Assembly (NCBI GenBank): GCA_965370555.1
Contig: CBDUVB010000014.1
Location: 1-43,411 of the forward strand
Source: JAJOKK01 sp965370555
Lineage (GTDB): Bacteria > Bipolaricaulota > Bipolaricaulia > UBA7950 > UBA9294
Length of the DNA: 43,411 bases
Direction of reading: 5' to 3'
The notes below the pieces were generated by a model. That model was not told where the DNA came from and did not search any database. It saw nothing but the letters and a program-made list of their open reading frames with translations. This document shows, one piece after another, positions 30,856 through 39,029 of this stretch (positions are counted from its first letter, which is position 1; every line of letters begins with the position of its first letter). Both the position numbers and the translations under genes were made by a program.

Positions 30856-32124
30856 ATGTTGAGCATCCAGGAGTCCTATGAGGGGAGGGGAGTTCTGGAA
30901 TCTGAGGACTCCTGTCATGTCTTCACCGTTCAGTTCACACTTCGAAGGTTCCATTGGCACTTCGAGATCACAGTCCAGGTTACCCACGAAGACGCGCAGA
31001 CTTTCAGTCTTGCAACCGTCAAGCTCTGGAGACTCAGCGGAACGCTTGCGGATGATCGCCCACTAACAGCGGATCGACTCATGTGCGCCTCCACATCTCC
31101 TGTTATCGTCCTACTCCCACTCCAGGCAATCGAGATCGGGAAACGCGGTACCGGTTCGATTCGCTCAGCAACCTACCCACTTGTCGGCATGTACTACGGG
31201 ACGAACTGTCGAGTGGAATTCGATGACTGCAAGCTGGCCATCCAGGATGCACAAGCTTGGACCGAGCATACACGGCAGCAAGCCCGCGCAATGGGTCGAT
31301 CACTCGAGGGAAAAGCACTGGTCTTGTCGTCTTTGCCAGAAGGAATCACTGTCGATGGATGCTTCGAGAGGGCATACGGCGCAACGCGGCTTCTGACACT
31401 TGCCAGTGGCGAAGGTGTGACGGTACACCGGCAGATTGTTGACTGGCAGTCCGGAGAACGTGTCGAGATCTGGAGGCAAGCGAAAGGTGATGAAGTAGGA
31501 CCGGGCACGCTCATACCAGCGTGGTACTTGGAGGATTTCATCAAGACCTCATCTGTAGAGTGGGCAGCCTGGTCAAGTGACAAGAAATCACTGGTAACGC
31601 GTGTGTTATCGTACCTGAACATGTCAACTGCTGGATACCTGGACATTCGCCTGTTGTACATGATGCAAGCACTGGAGTCCCTGGCCAATACGTGGGTAGA
31701 AGAGCCGAAGCTAGATGACGGGCGGGCACGGCTGCGCAAAAACCTCCTTGCTACCTATAGAGAGTGGCACAAGGACGAAGGGATCGATGACGGAGGCTTC
31801 TGGGGCAGCAGAATCAGCTCGCTCTTCAATTGGCCAAAGTTGCGACAGCAATTGGAGACGCTCTTCCTTTCTCGGGACGTGGGGCTAGCAGTAATAGGAC
31901 TTGATCTGGATGTACTCAAGGACGCACGAAACGGCGTTGCCCACTTCGGCATCCTGCCGGAGAAGCTCGGCGCCAATCCTCAGGCTGCACTTCGGCATCT
32001 GCAAGCCGCACAGTTTGCTTTGCAGCTCCTGTTGTTGTCTGAGATGCGCTATACGGGCGAGATCTACGATGGAACGTCCTCTTCTTGGCGTACAGTCGTC
32101 AAGAGAGACCACTATGCATCGTGA
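30856..32124 (+). CDS. ApeA-like HEPN-domain protein (predicted antiphage abortive-infection effector)
   Basis: 422 residues. The N-terminal 220 residues are beta-rich, as in ApeA N-terminal domains (FTVQFTLRRFHWHFEITVQV near the start, YGTNCRVEFDDCKLAI later). The C-terminal part is helical and ends with the HEPN RNase motif R-x4-H in KDARNGVAHFG (Arg358, His363), preceded by LYMMQALESLANTWV, a typical HEPN helix. HEPN proteins of this kind cleave RNA on phage infection and arrest growth. GAGGAG precedes ATG 30856; a TATAAT lies at about 30798 without a clear -35 box. It stands alone between boundary repeats B and C. Assignment is from architecture and motif, not from a search. Confidence 0.72.
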   Translation: MLSIQESYEGRGVLESEDSCHVFTVQFTLRRFHWHFEITVQVTHEDAQTFSLATVKLWRLSGTLADDRPLTADRLMCASTSPVIVLLPLQAIEIGKRGTGSIRSATYPLVGMYYGTNCRVEFDDCKLAIQDAQAWTEHTRQQARAMGRSLEGKALVLSSLPEGITVDGCFERAYGATRLLTLASGEGVTVHRQIVDWQSGERVEIWRQAKGDEVGPGTLIPAWYLEDFIKTSSVEWAAWSSDKKSLVTRVLSYLNMSTAGYLDIRLLYMMQALESLANTWVEEPKLDDGRARLRKNLLATYREWHKDEGIDDGGFWGSRISSLFNWPKLRQQLETLFLSRDVGLAVIGLDLDVLKDARNGVAHFGILPEKLGANPQAALRHLQAAQFALQLLLLSEMRYTGEIYDGTSSSWRTVVKRDHYAS

Positions 32125-32214
32125 ACCAACAGCGCAAACTTGGCAAGGTGTAGCATGCTTCTACCCTTCGATGAGCGAAAGCAACAAGGACAATGTGCAT
32201 GACCAGCCCCCATC

Positions 32215-32264
32215 ACAAGGTAGATAGCATCCCCGTTCTACATTCAGTCCCCCAGGCTCCAAAC
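32215..32264 (+). repeat. Boundary repeat C
   Basis: Bases 32215-32261 match repeat B (29833-29879); bases 32246-32264 match repeat A (26579-26597) with one change. It therefore links all three sites and lies directly after the ApeA-like gene. Confidence 0.65.
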
Positions 32265-32347
32265 GATATCTGTGGACACTCGTCCCCACGCTGATTGCAC
32301 CTGCAGAGCCGTCGCATCTGGCACGAAAAACACACAGCACGGAATGG

Positions 32348-34006
32348 CTAGGGACTGCGCTGCCCAGTGATTGCGCTCCTGACTACTTCTTCGAGAATCA
32401 TGTCGCCTCTCGGGTCGTGTGAGTAGCGAATGCGTACACCGGATACGATCTTCTCGGGATCTCGCACAAGTAGTGGCTTGTTATCCTTCCCTCTGATCCT
32501 TTCCGCTGCAGCCAGTAAGTTGCCTTCCTTCACGCTGTCGCGTCCAAGCCAACGGAGAGCGCCATCGTTTCGGTACAGCCGAATCCACACGTACGATGGA
32601 AGCCGTCTCGTGCACCGCCGAGTGGTGAAACGGCCTGGGTTGTCCTTGACCAAGCGGCGGGAGCACCTGCGACAGAAAGACAGCAACACAGCATCCAGTT
32701 CCTCGGATGTCACATCACGATCCGGCTCCTCCAGAACTAGCACAACCTCGACCCGCGCAGTCGGGCGGACACTTGCATTCCGGATGTGCTTCACGACGAC
32801 TCCCAACTGCCCCACCGGTCGAAGACTACGTCTGACGGACATGAAAGCTGCGCGGAGTTGAGACCGTGCTATCAGTGGATATGCCTTGCAGCGAGTAGCG
32901 AACTGAGATTCGTCCTCCCACACCATCGGCGTATCTATCAAGGACTCCATGAGGCGATCGACAGATGCATGCTCATCGATGAGTCGCTGCAGCCTTGATG
33001 GAGAAACCGAAACCAGAGATGGAGTTCCCCATGGATGATGCGACTCAACCAAGAAGCGCGAAAAGCCGGTCGCCCCTGCCTCTTGAAGACGTCTTGTAAG
33101 GCGTAGCGCATCCAGGATCACCATCGCGCGTGCTTTGAACGAGTTCTCAATGACAACATTCAGCTGCCGCCCTATCTTCGGAACCTCGGACGCGAAGGCA
33201 CCTATAACGCGAAGACCGGGGCGCTCCACTGCCCCCGATGCGAGAATGCCGCAGACGGATGGCGGAGTCGTGACATTCGCATTCGCAAGAACGCCATCAT
33301 TCCGGGCCAAGAACAGCAAGACTCCCAGCGCGAGCGCTAGCGATGAACGCCATACGAAGTCGAACGAGGCAAGGAACTCATCAGGAAGAAGCACTGGACT
33401 TCTAGCATGAGCCCCATACCGTGTGCCGGCAGCCGTGAAGCACACCTTGCCGTGCGCTATTGCGTTCCGAATCTCGTCTACGTACCCGCGAACCAGGACC
33501 GCTTCGGACGACCTCTCGAACAGGGATATCGCGTTCTTCACGACATAGCGGCCTGAGACGTCCCCACGCTTCCTGACCGACCAGTAGACAGACAGCAAGT
33601 TTCCGAATACGTGTTCACACTTCCTCAAGTACTCCGGATGGAAGACGACCGCCAGCTCCACGACTTTCCGCCCGTCCCCCATTGGGAGAGCCTTTTGTCG
33701 GGAATCGGCTTCTGTAAGAACAAGAAGGTTCGCAAGCCCCAGGTCAAACAAGCTCCCTCGCTCGCGAATCGCATTACACGTTCTGGTGGGATTCTCCTCA
33801 AGTATTGAGATGGCGCATTCCACGCTTGGATCATCCCAGAAGGCAAGCGGTGTCGTTCCGGCGAAACGCGAGAGGGCGGCTGCCCACTGATCGGATAGAT
33901 TCGGAATGAGCTGCCGAAAGCGGTCATGCCCAGCCCATTGACGCACCTGACGAACGGCCCTGCTAAGAGGATCATCTGCTAACAGCTCTCGAAGTCCCAA
34001 AGCCAC
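32348..34006 (-). CDS. HEPN-motif protein of unknown family
   Basis: 552 residues. The only firm motif is R-x4-H in EIRNAIAHGKV (Arg180, His185), within a helical region (about 95-225) preceded by GNLLSVYWSVRKRG; this fits a HEPN RNase domain. Near residues 460-490 there is a Cys-rich basic stretch, SFCRRCSRRLVKDNPGRFTTRRC, possibly a zinc finger. The remaining domains are not recognised. The start is GTG 34006, next to GGGGGT; TTG 34000 is in frame as well. It is transcribed toward the ApeA-like gene and lies between boundary repeats C and D. Role in phage defence is inferred from the motif and the setting. Confidence 0.65.
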   Translation of the reverse strand: MALGLRELLADDPLSRAVRQVRQWAGHDRFRQLIPNLSDQWAAALSRFAGTTPLAFWDDPSVECAISILEENPTRTCNAIRERGSLFDLGLANLLVLTEADSRQKALPMGDGRKVVELAVVFHPEYLRKCEHVFGNLLSVYWSVRKRGDVSGRYVVKNAISLFERSSEAVLVRGYVDEIRNAIAHGKVCFTAAGTRYGAHARSPVLLPDEFLASFDFVWRSSLALALGVLLFLARNDGVLANANVTTPPSVCGILASGAVERPGLRVIGAFASEVPKIGRQLNVVIENSFKARAMVILDALRLTRRLQEAGATGFSRFLVESHHPWGTPSLVSVSPSRLQRLIDEHASVDRLMESLIDTPMVWEDESQFATRCKAYPLIARSQLRAAFMSVRRSLRPVGQLGVVVKHIRNASVRPTARVEVVLVLEEPDRDVTSEELDAVLLSFCRRCSRRLVKDNPGRFTTRRCTRRLPSYVWIRLYRNDGALRWLGRDSVKEGNLLAAAERIRGKDNKPLLVRDPEKIVSGVRIRYSHDPRGDMILEEVVRSAITGQRSP

Positions 34007-34196
34007 ACCCCCAGTTGCTCTCGCGAGACTCTACCGTAATCTGGGCATCATGGGCAATTTCATCAAAGATAGGAGTGGCTCCGTCAATGGCTCTGCTCAG
34101 CTGTGCCGATTACGGCAAGAAGAGAGACAACGCGCATTGATCACCACGAAAGAGCCAACCAACGCGTTCCAGGTATAATTTTTGAGCTTCCAGACC

Positions 34197-34210
34197 AGGG
34201 GATTCGAACT
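34197..34210 (-). repeat. tRNA T-arm-like boundary repeat D (inverted)
   Basis: On the minus strand AGTTCGAATCCCCT, sharing 13 of 14 bases with AGTTCGAGTCCCCT at repeat A (26573-26586) but in opposite orientation. No surrounding cloverleaf. It lies about 190 bases outside the HEPN gene. Confidence 0.45.
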
Positions 34211-34301
34211 CAGAGCTCGTCTACCGACGCTTCTTCCGCAATAACAGAACTCTTCTGATGCTCTAACAGGACCAGCTCGTCAGCCGCCAAAGGGAGTACG
34301 G

Positions 34302-34349
34302 CGATGTAACATACTGGTAATTGTGTTACATCGGCCCCGCAACGAAAGG
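34302..34349 (+). repeat. Inverted repeat and partial copy of the 38245 repeat flank
   Basis: CGATGTAACA (34302-34311) and TGTTACATCG (34324-34333) form a perfect 10-bp inverted repeat. Bases 34321-34349 match 38245-38273 (TTGTGTTACATCGGCCCCG then AAC-AAGG) with about 3 changes. The 34007-34382 interval has no convincing gene. Confidence 0.65.
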
Positions 34350-34382
34350 CTTCTTTCGATGCTTAATCTGCCCGCTGTTTTC

Positions 34383-34411
34383 TTAGTAAGCATTCCTCCA
34401 ACCGCTATACT
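34383..34411 (+). promoter_or_regulatory. Possible promoter for the PNPOx-like gene
   Basis: TTAGTA (34383-34388), 17-base spacer, TATACT (34406-34411), 34 bases before the small upstream ORF. Confidence 0.45.
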
Positions 34412-34445
34412 GCTCTACATTCTCTAATTACAGAGGGAGTAGAGC

Positions 34446-34514
34446 ATGAACAAAACGAAGTTGGTGGAAAAACTAGCAAAGACGATCAGGTTCACCAAGG
34501 AGGTGAACCAATGA
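34446..34514 (+). CDS. 22-codon upstream ORF coupled to the PNPOx-like gene
   Basis: ATG 34446 with GGGAG upstream encodes 22 residues, beginning MNKTKLVEKLAK and ending TKEVNQ. Its TGA overlaps the next gene's ATG (ATGA), and the AAGGAGG ribosome binding site of that gene lies inside it. It is either a leader peptide giving translational coupling or the remains of a longer gene; too short to classify. Confidence 0.45.
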   Translation: MNKTKLVEKLAKTIRFTKEVNQ

Positions 34515-34999
34515 GCAAAACTCAAGGATCGCAAGAGAAAGCGCGCTGGCGCAGAGCACCAGAGCTCCCACAGGAAGTATTTACGATGTTGCGCAAGCCC
34601 AATAGAGCAATCAGGCCGGTCACGATTGTGGCAACGGTTGACCCAGATGGAACACCCCGCATGGCACCCTTTGGGAGTCTGCGTGCCGCCACACCCCGAT
34701 TGCTACGGTTGGCCTGCGCAAACTACCACGACACCTACGCCAATCTGTGTGGTGATGGGCGGGTGAGCGTGGCCTTGCTGGCACCGCCGAATATCGCGGT
34801 GAGCATTCGGGGCCGTGCCAGAGTGATCAAGAAACAGATGGACATAGCTGAACACCTTGCCATTGTGGAGATTGACGTTGAAGAAGTAAAGAATGACATG
34901 ATGCATCGGGAAGTCATCGAGAGTGCAGTTGGTTTTACCCCGCCTGAGGATCTCAAGGCCTACTACGTGGGAGCTATTGCTGAAATTGAAGATATGTAG
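34511..34999 (+). CDS. Pyridoxamine 5'-phosphate oxidase-like flavin-binding split-barrel protein
   Basis: 162 residues. The segment RPVTIVATVDPDGTPRMAPFGSL (about 37-60) is the opening beta-hairpin of the FMN-binding split barrel; LACANYHDTYANLCGDGRVSVALLAP and the GRARVIKK strand follow in the usual order. Members bind FMN, F420 or haem; the substrate is unknown. AAGGAGG lies 7 bases before ATG 34511. Single accessory gene between the defence island and the MFS unit. Confidence 0.8.
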   Translation: MSKTQGSQEKARWRRAPELPQEVFTMLRKPNRAIRPVTIVATVDPDGTPRMAPFGSLRAATPRLLRLACANYHDTYANLCGDGRVSVALLAPPNIAVSIRGRARVIKKQMDIAEHLAIVEIDVEEVKNDMMHREVIESAVGFTPPEDLKAYYVGAIAEIEDM

Positions 35000-35131
35000 C
35001 AGGGGGAGAACAGGGAGATCCTTGTAAGGGGTGGCCTAACTCGGGGCTGTTCACTACTGATATCACAGTACTTCACTCTCTTAATTACTCTGTTAATGTG
35101 ATACCAAACGCACAGTCTTAGATAAAACTGC

Positions 35132-35369
35132 AACACAAGGTTCCTGTTGATGCATGGGCTGGAGAGCGTTCCTGAATCCTTTTGTCAAGAAGCGATAGCG
35201 ATTTGAGAAAGCAACATATCAAGAACCCTCATTTGTCGATTCTCGGCTTAGTTGTGCTAAGTACACATACTACTTGCGCTGGACCTATCGCGATGTAATA
35301 CTCTCGTGGAGGTGTAGCCAATCCAGATTATGAGGGTTGGTTTGCGGAGTTCGAAGGTAGTCCAGCAAG
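35132..35369 (+). repeat. 238-bp direct repeat, copy 1
   Basis: Aligns with 38265-38502 over 238 bases without a gap; about 19 differences by eye (near 92% identity), most in the first 50 bases. No open reading frame is shared and conserved between copies, so it is non-coding. Of the rest of 35000-35507 I see nothing recognisable. Confidence 0.88.
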
Positions 35370-35507
35370 GCCCACCACGTGCTTCCTCGACGGCCAGCAT
35401 TCAATCCGGTACCAGTCCGATACGTCCTCCAACGCGGAACTAAGTAAGGGGTGTAAATCGACCACACGTACCACACGCACTAAATCATACCGGGGTGGGG
35501 AGCTTCA

Positions 35508-35705
35508 CTACGTAGCTACCTTGTTTAGCTCGCTCTGGATAATCATCGCACCGATATTGCCGAGTAAACAAAGCAACAGGAACGCGACTCCTGTACTCAT
35601 GCGTTCGTGCGTCACTCTCTCTACTCCCTCACCGAACTTCCACGCCCACCAAAAGCTCACAAAAGGTATCAGCAGCAGCCACGCGGTTGGTATATCCGCA
35701 ATTGC
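35508..35705 (-). pseudogene. C-terminal fragment of a DUF4234-like membrane protein
   Basis: The minus strand reads, without a start codon after a TGA (35708-35706), DIPTAWLLLIPFVSFWWAWKF, GEGVERVTHERM and STGVAFLLLCLLGNIGAMI, ending QSELNKVAT and TAG. Two membrane segments joined by F-x-E-G-V-E and the ending IIQSELNKV are typical of DUF4234-type proteins. The N-terminal part is absent, so this is a remnant. Confidence 0.6.
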
Positions 35706-35916
35706 TCACCTATCCATTAGCTCGATCGAATGTTGCGGGTCTTCAGGGATACTGGTGTCTCACTTTAACACGGTTCCACTTTTGTTGGTTTTCTCGCGCG
35801 GCGAGACTTTTTCTAACTGAACCGTTATCTGCAAATACACCGCGCTTTTCTTCCCTTTGTAAGTTGCTCGATAGCAACATTGTTTTAGGATAGGATTTAC
35901 CGAAGATAACAGGCTC

Positions 35917-37185
35917 ATGCAGATAATTGAAACAGCAACTAGCACTATTGCAAAAGGGATTGGGTTCTTAAGAAGGCAACCGCGTGACTGGAAGGTAACA
36001 GTAGGGCGGTCGTCCACGGCTACATTCTTTTACCAACTGATATTCCCATATTTGTCCGTTTATACCATTGCTCTGGGGGCTACTGCCACCCAGTTGGGGA
36101 TTGTTAACAGCGCTGGAATGGCTGTAGCAGGCTTGGTGGGTCCGTTCATCGGATGGCTGATTGACAAAACTGGTGTTAAGAAGATTTATCTTGCGGGTAT
36201 TGTTTTACTCGCTATTTCATATCTGGTTTACGGACTAGCTCAAGGGTGGGTAATCATTATTGTTGCCATGGCTGCGTATTGGCTGGGAAACGCGGGGACC
36301 GGCCACAGTTGCAGTGTGATTTGTGCGAATTCACTCGCTAACAAAGATCGCGCTACCGGCATGAGTCTATGTGAGACTTTCGCTTTGGGCCTATTGAGTA
36401 TTGTAGCCCCTATGCTTGGAGCCTTGCTGGTCGGGGCATTCGGGGGTGTAACCGTTGGGGGTATTAGACCCCTGTTCTTTCTTTGCCTCGCGGGCACCAC
36501 TGCGACATTTCTCCTTATATTTACTCAACTATCTAATCGCAGCTGGAAAAAAACCGGTGATGCCGGGTTGAGCTTTTTCAAAGGAATTAGAGAAGTATTC
36601 AAGCAGGGACGGAACTTAAAGCGATGGCTCGTTATTTCCGCTATAGGCTCTTTGCCATTAGGGATGCTTCTACCATTTACTCAGCCCTTCGCGCATGAGG
36701 TGAAAGGAGCGGATCAATACATACTGGGGGCGATGGTCACTGGCTTTGCACTAGCGCCGCTTCTACTTGGAATCCCTGCGGGCAGGTTGGCTGACAGAAT
36801 TGGCCGGAAGAAGGTTCTCTACTTCACGATACCCCTTATCTGGGTTTCCAGTTTGATCCTGATCTGGGCACCAAGTTCGGGTTTTCTAGTATTGGCTGGC
36901 GTTTTACAGGGTTTTTACTTTGTATCTGGAGTAGTCGCAGGAGCAATGGCTTTTGAGCTAGTTCCGCCAGAGCAAATGGGTAGGTGGTTGGGGATACTGC
37001 GGTTCTGCAGATTGATGCTCGCTGCTGGCGGGGCTTATTTGGCAGGAATTATCTGGGATAACATCGGTCCACAATATGTGTTTTTGACTGTTATTGGCCT
37101 TGACCTCTTTATCAGACTTCCACTGCTGATAGGGATGCCTGAGACGTTACACCTGCAAAAGACACCTGAAGGGAAACAGCAATGA
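35917..37185 (+). CDS. MFS transporter
   Basis: 422 residues with twelve predicted membrane segments in two halves. MFS signatures are present after TM2 (GPFIGWLIDKTGVKK) and after TM8 (IPAGRLADRIGRKK), the second being textbook G-x-x-a-D-R-x-G-R-k. An N-terminal extension of about 40 residues precedes TM1. No strong ribosome binding site. Codon use is richer in A/T-ending codons than the core genes (many ATT, GGG, TTG), consistent with acquired DNA. It lies between the two 238-bp repeats. Substrate unknown. Confidence 0.9.
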   Translation: MQIIETATSTIAKGIGFLRRQPRDWKVTVGRSSTATFFYQLIFPYLSVYTIALGATATQLGIVNSAGMAVAGLVGPFIGWLIDKTGVKKIYLAGIVLLAISYLVYGLAQGWVIIIVAMAAYWLGNAGTGHSCSVICANSLANKDRATGMSLCETFALGLLSIVAPMLGALLVGAFGGVTVGGIRPLFFLCLAGTTATFLLIFTQLSNRSWKKTGDAGLSFFKGIREVFKQGRNLKRWLVISAIGSLPLGMLLPFTQPFAHEVKGADQYILGAMVTGFALAPLLLGIPAGRLADRIGRKKVLYFTIPLIWVSSLILIWAPSSGFLVLAGVLQGFYFVSGVVAGAMAFELVPPEQMGRWLGILRFCRLMLAAGGAYLAGIIWDNIGPQYVFLTVIGLDLFIRLPLLIGMPETLHLQKTPEGKQQ

Positions 37186-37280
37186 ATCTTGTTATTCTTA
37201 ATGGGCCTTGGAAAGTCTCGCAGCGGGAGAGTCCTTTTGTAGCTGCGTGATCTCCACAGGGGATCACTAGGTTACAGTGA

Positions 37281-37478
37281 AATAGGTCTCTGCGGCAAGG
37301 AGATAGGGAGACAGAGGACTCCAAGAAGGTCTCAGTCGAGATTGCAGCCAACCTGGCGCAAGAGATGAAGAACATGCGCCAGGGGGTGCATCTCATGCCC
37401 TTGGGGTGGGATGATATTGTCCCGCAGATCGTTCAGGCGGCCGAACTCAGGTGGAGACTAAACCGACAGAGCTATTAG
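37281..37478 (+). pseudogene. Possible 3' remnant of a methylenetetrahydrofolate-reductase-like gene
   Basis: An open stretch after a TGA (37278-37280) reads EDSKKVSVEIAANLAQEMKN, then MRQGVHLMPLGWDDIVPQIV and a TAG. The GVHLMPLGWDDIVPxIV pattern resembles the last strand-helix of MetF-type proteins. There is no start and no upstream half. It overlaps the end of the yhhN-like gene by 21 bases. Identification from a short motif only. Confidence 0.35.
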
Positions 37479-38093
37479 CCACTGAGCGCAGAAGTACGTG
37501 CCCAGAATCAAGGCTTGAGCGATTCTAAACTTGCGAACAAACTCCCTTATTCCGTGGAGCGAATCCGAGAAAACGAACATCAGCGCCCCAAGGAAAGCTA
37601 GGAATGCTGAAATACTCTCCACTTGAAGCCATCGCTCCAGAGCCCTCCAAGCCATTGCGAGAATCACAAGTTCATACGCGATCACGGGGACTTTCATTCT
37701 TCCAAGATGGGGAAGAAGGATCACAGACACAACCACCAGAAATACGAAGAAGGGAGTCACCAGCAAGGGAGAAGCGCTGAGGCGCGCGCGCCAAGAGAAT
37801 GCCACTATGTAGGCCATGTGAGCCATTAAGAAACTCACCAACCCTGGGAACAGTCTCCGTTTGGGCAGCATCAGAACCACATCCCCAACAAGAGAGCACA
37901 CAAGACCCGCGACGACCGCGTATTGGTAAGGCGGCAATCGCGGGGTACTTGGACGTAGTGCGAGAAGAAGGATCAGCCCCGTGGTAAGCGGTTTGAAGCA
38001 ATAGACAATGAGGCGAGAACCGCGGTATTCAGCCCAGATTGTGACAACCGCCGCGGCCAAGATCAGCGAAGACAGCATAGCAGTAATTGGCAT
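37458..38093 (-). CDS. YhhN/TMEM86 family membrane protein (lysoplasmalogenase-like)
   Basis: 211 residues, about eight membrane segments. Family-specific features are visible: YCFKPLTTGLILL (about 31-43), GLVCSLVGDVVLML (conserved Asp in the membrane), GLVSFLMAHMAYI and GALMFVFSDSLHGI near the C-terminus. Animal members hydrolyse the vinyl-ether bond of lysoplasmalogens; anaerobic bacteria can contain plasmalogens, but the bacterial substrate is unproved. It is convergent with the MFS gene and lies inside the segment bracketed by the 238-bp repeats. Confidence 0.85.
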   Translation of the reverse strand: MPITAMLSSLILAAAVVTIWAEYRGSRLIVYCFKPLTTGLILLLALRPSTPRLPPYQYAVVAGLVCSLVGDVVLMLPKRRLFPGLVSFLMAHMAYIVAFSWRARLSASPLLVTPFFVFLVVVSVILLPHLGRMKVPVIAYELVILAMAWRALERWLQVESISAFLAFLGALMFVFSDSLHGIREFVRKFRIAQALILGTYFCAQWLIALSV

Positions 38094-38264
38094 TCGTAGT
38101 GCCTCACCTTTGTGAGGTATCTTCGCTCTACGGCAGGGGATATATCAAGTTTGCACTGATACCTACTAGGTCTTGAAAACCTGCGAAGAGCAGAAAAGTC
38201 AAGGCTCCGGGGGTGCTTCCCTTGACAAAGTGCTGTTCCAGCGCTTGTGTTACATCGGCCCCGT

Positions 38265-38502
38265 AACACAAGGTTCCTTTTGGTGCCTGGGGTGGAAAGC
38301 GCTCTCGAATCCTTTCTTCAAGAAGCGATAGCGATTTGAGAAAGCAACATATCAAGAATCCTCATTTGTCGATTCTCGGCTCAATTGTGCTAAGTATACA
38401 TGCTACTTGCGCTGGACCTATCGCGATGTAATACTCTCGTGGAGGTGTAGCCAATCCAGATTATGAGGATCGGTTTGCGGAGTTCGAAGGTAGTCCAGCA
38501 AG
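38265..38502 (+). repeat. 238-bp direct repeat, copy 2
   Basis: Second copy of 35132-35369 in the same orientation. The 20 bases before it extend the match to 34321-34349. It ends 12 bases before the promoter of the PC4-like gene. The 38094-38264 stretch shows nothing else. Confidence 0.88.
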
Positions 38503-38513
38503 AGCTATTCTTC

Positions 38514-38541
38514 TTGTTCCGCCCCACTATTGGTGTATAAT
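38514..38541 (+). promoter_or_regulatory. Promoter of the PC4-like gene
   Basis: TTGTTC (38514-38519), 16-base spacer, TATAAT (38536-38541), about 50 bases before the start codon. Confidence 0.55.
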
Positions 38542-38591
38542 ACCGTATCAACTGTTATGCGCAAGGATACGGATTGGGAGAAGGAGGAACC

Positions 38592-38864
38592 ATGGAAAAA
38601 CCAGTTGAAAATCAGGACGAGAAACTGATCAAAGCAATCGATAAGGGTATGGGGAGCCAGATTCACGTTCGGCTATCGCGTTTTCGGGATCGCGACTACC
38701 TCGACATCCGCAATTTCTATGAGACCGATGATGGCGAGTGGAAACCGACCCGTAAGGGGATTGCGATACCGGTGGAACTTTACCCGAAGCTGATGGCCGT
38801 GCTCAAGGAAGCCGAACCGCTCATTGCCGAGCGATCTCCAAAGGAGGAGGATACACCGGAATAG
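38592..38864 (+). CDS. PC4/Sub1-like single-stranded-DNA-binding transcriptional cofactor
   Basis: 90 residues. The PC4 fold signature is complete: IHVRLSRFRDRDYLDIRNFY, then GEWKPTRKGIAIPVELYPKL. The bacterial members (YdbC-like) form dimers that bind ssDNA. GGAGG sits 6 bases before ATG 38592; an in-frame start 18 bases upstream lacks a ribosome binding site. Acidic Glu/Lys tails surround the domain. It leads the tRNA cluster and lies about 2.4 kb from the putative origin. Confidence 0.85.
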   Translation: MEKPVENQDEKLIKAIDKGMGSQIHVRLSRFRDRDYLDIRNFYETDDGEWKPTRKGIAIPVELYPKLMAVLKEAEPLIAERSPKEEDTPE

Positions 38865-38890
38865 CGAGTCCTTCCGGCGAACTCTCTTTC

Positions 38891-38919
38891 TTGACAGCCG
38901 ATTTTCCATTCCGTAACAT
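38891..38919 (+). promoter_or_regulatory. Promoter of the tRNA cluster
   Basis: TTGACA (38891-38896), 17-base spacer, TAACAT (38914-38919), 15 bases before tRNA-Lys(CTT). Confidence 0.6.
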
Positions 38920-38934
38920 GATGGTTGCGAGTGC

Positions 38935-39007
38935 GGGTGGTTAGCTCAGCTGGCAGAGCAACGGACTCTTAATCCGTCGGTCACAGGTTCGAATCCTGTA
39001 CCACCCA
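38935..39007 (+). tRNA. tRNA-Lys(CTT)
   Basis: Acceptor GGGTGGT/ACCACCC, anticodon loop CTCTTAA (anticodon CTT), T-loop TTCGAAT. CCA is not encoded. Confidence 0.95.
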
Positions 39008-39029
39008 CAGTTTCTTACACCGTCTACGC

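Noticed and set aside
34034..34120. CCGTAATC ... GATTACGG inverted repeat upstream of the HEPN gene
   Set aside because: Eight-base arms about 70 bases apart are not remarkable without a second occurrence; no promoter aligned with it.
34180..34225. Possible tRNA on the minus strand around GTTCGAATCCCC
   Set aside because: The flanks do not form a T-stem or cloverleaf.
35521..35820. 99-residue plus-strand open frame
   Set aside because: It is antisense to the DUF4234-like remnant and shows no motif or ribosome binding site.
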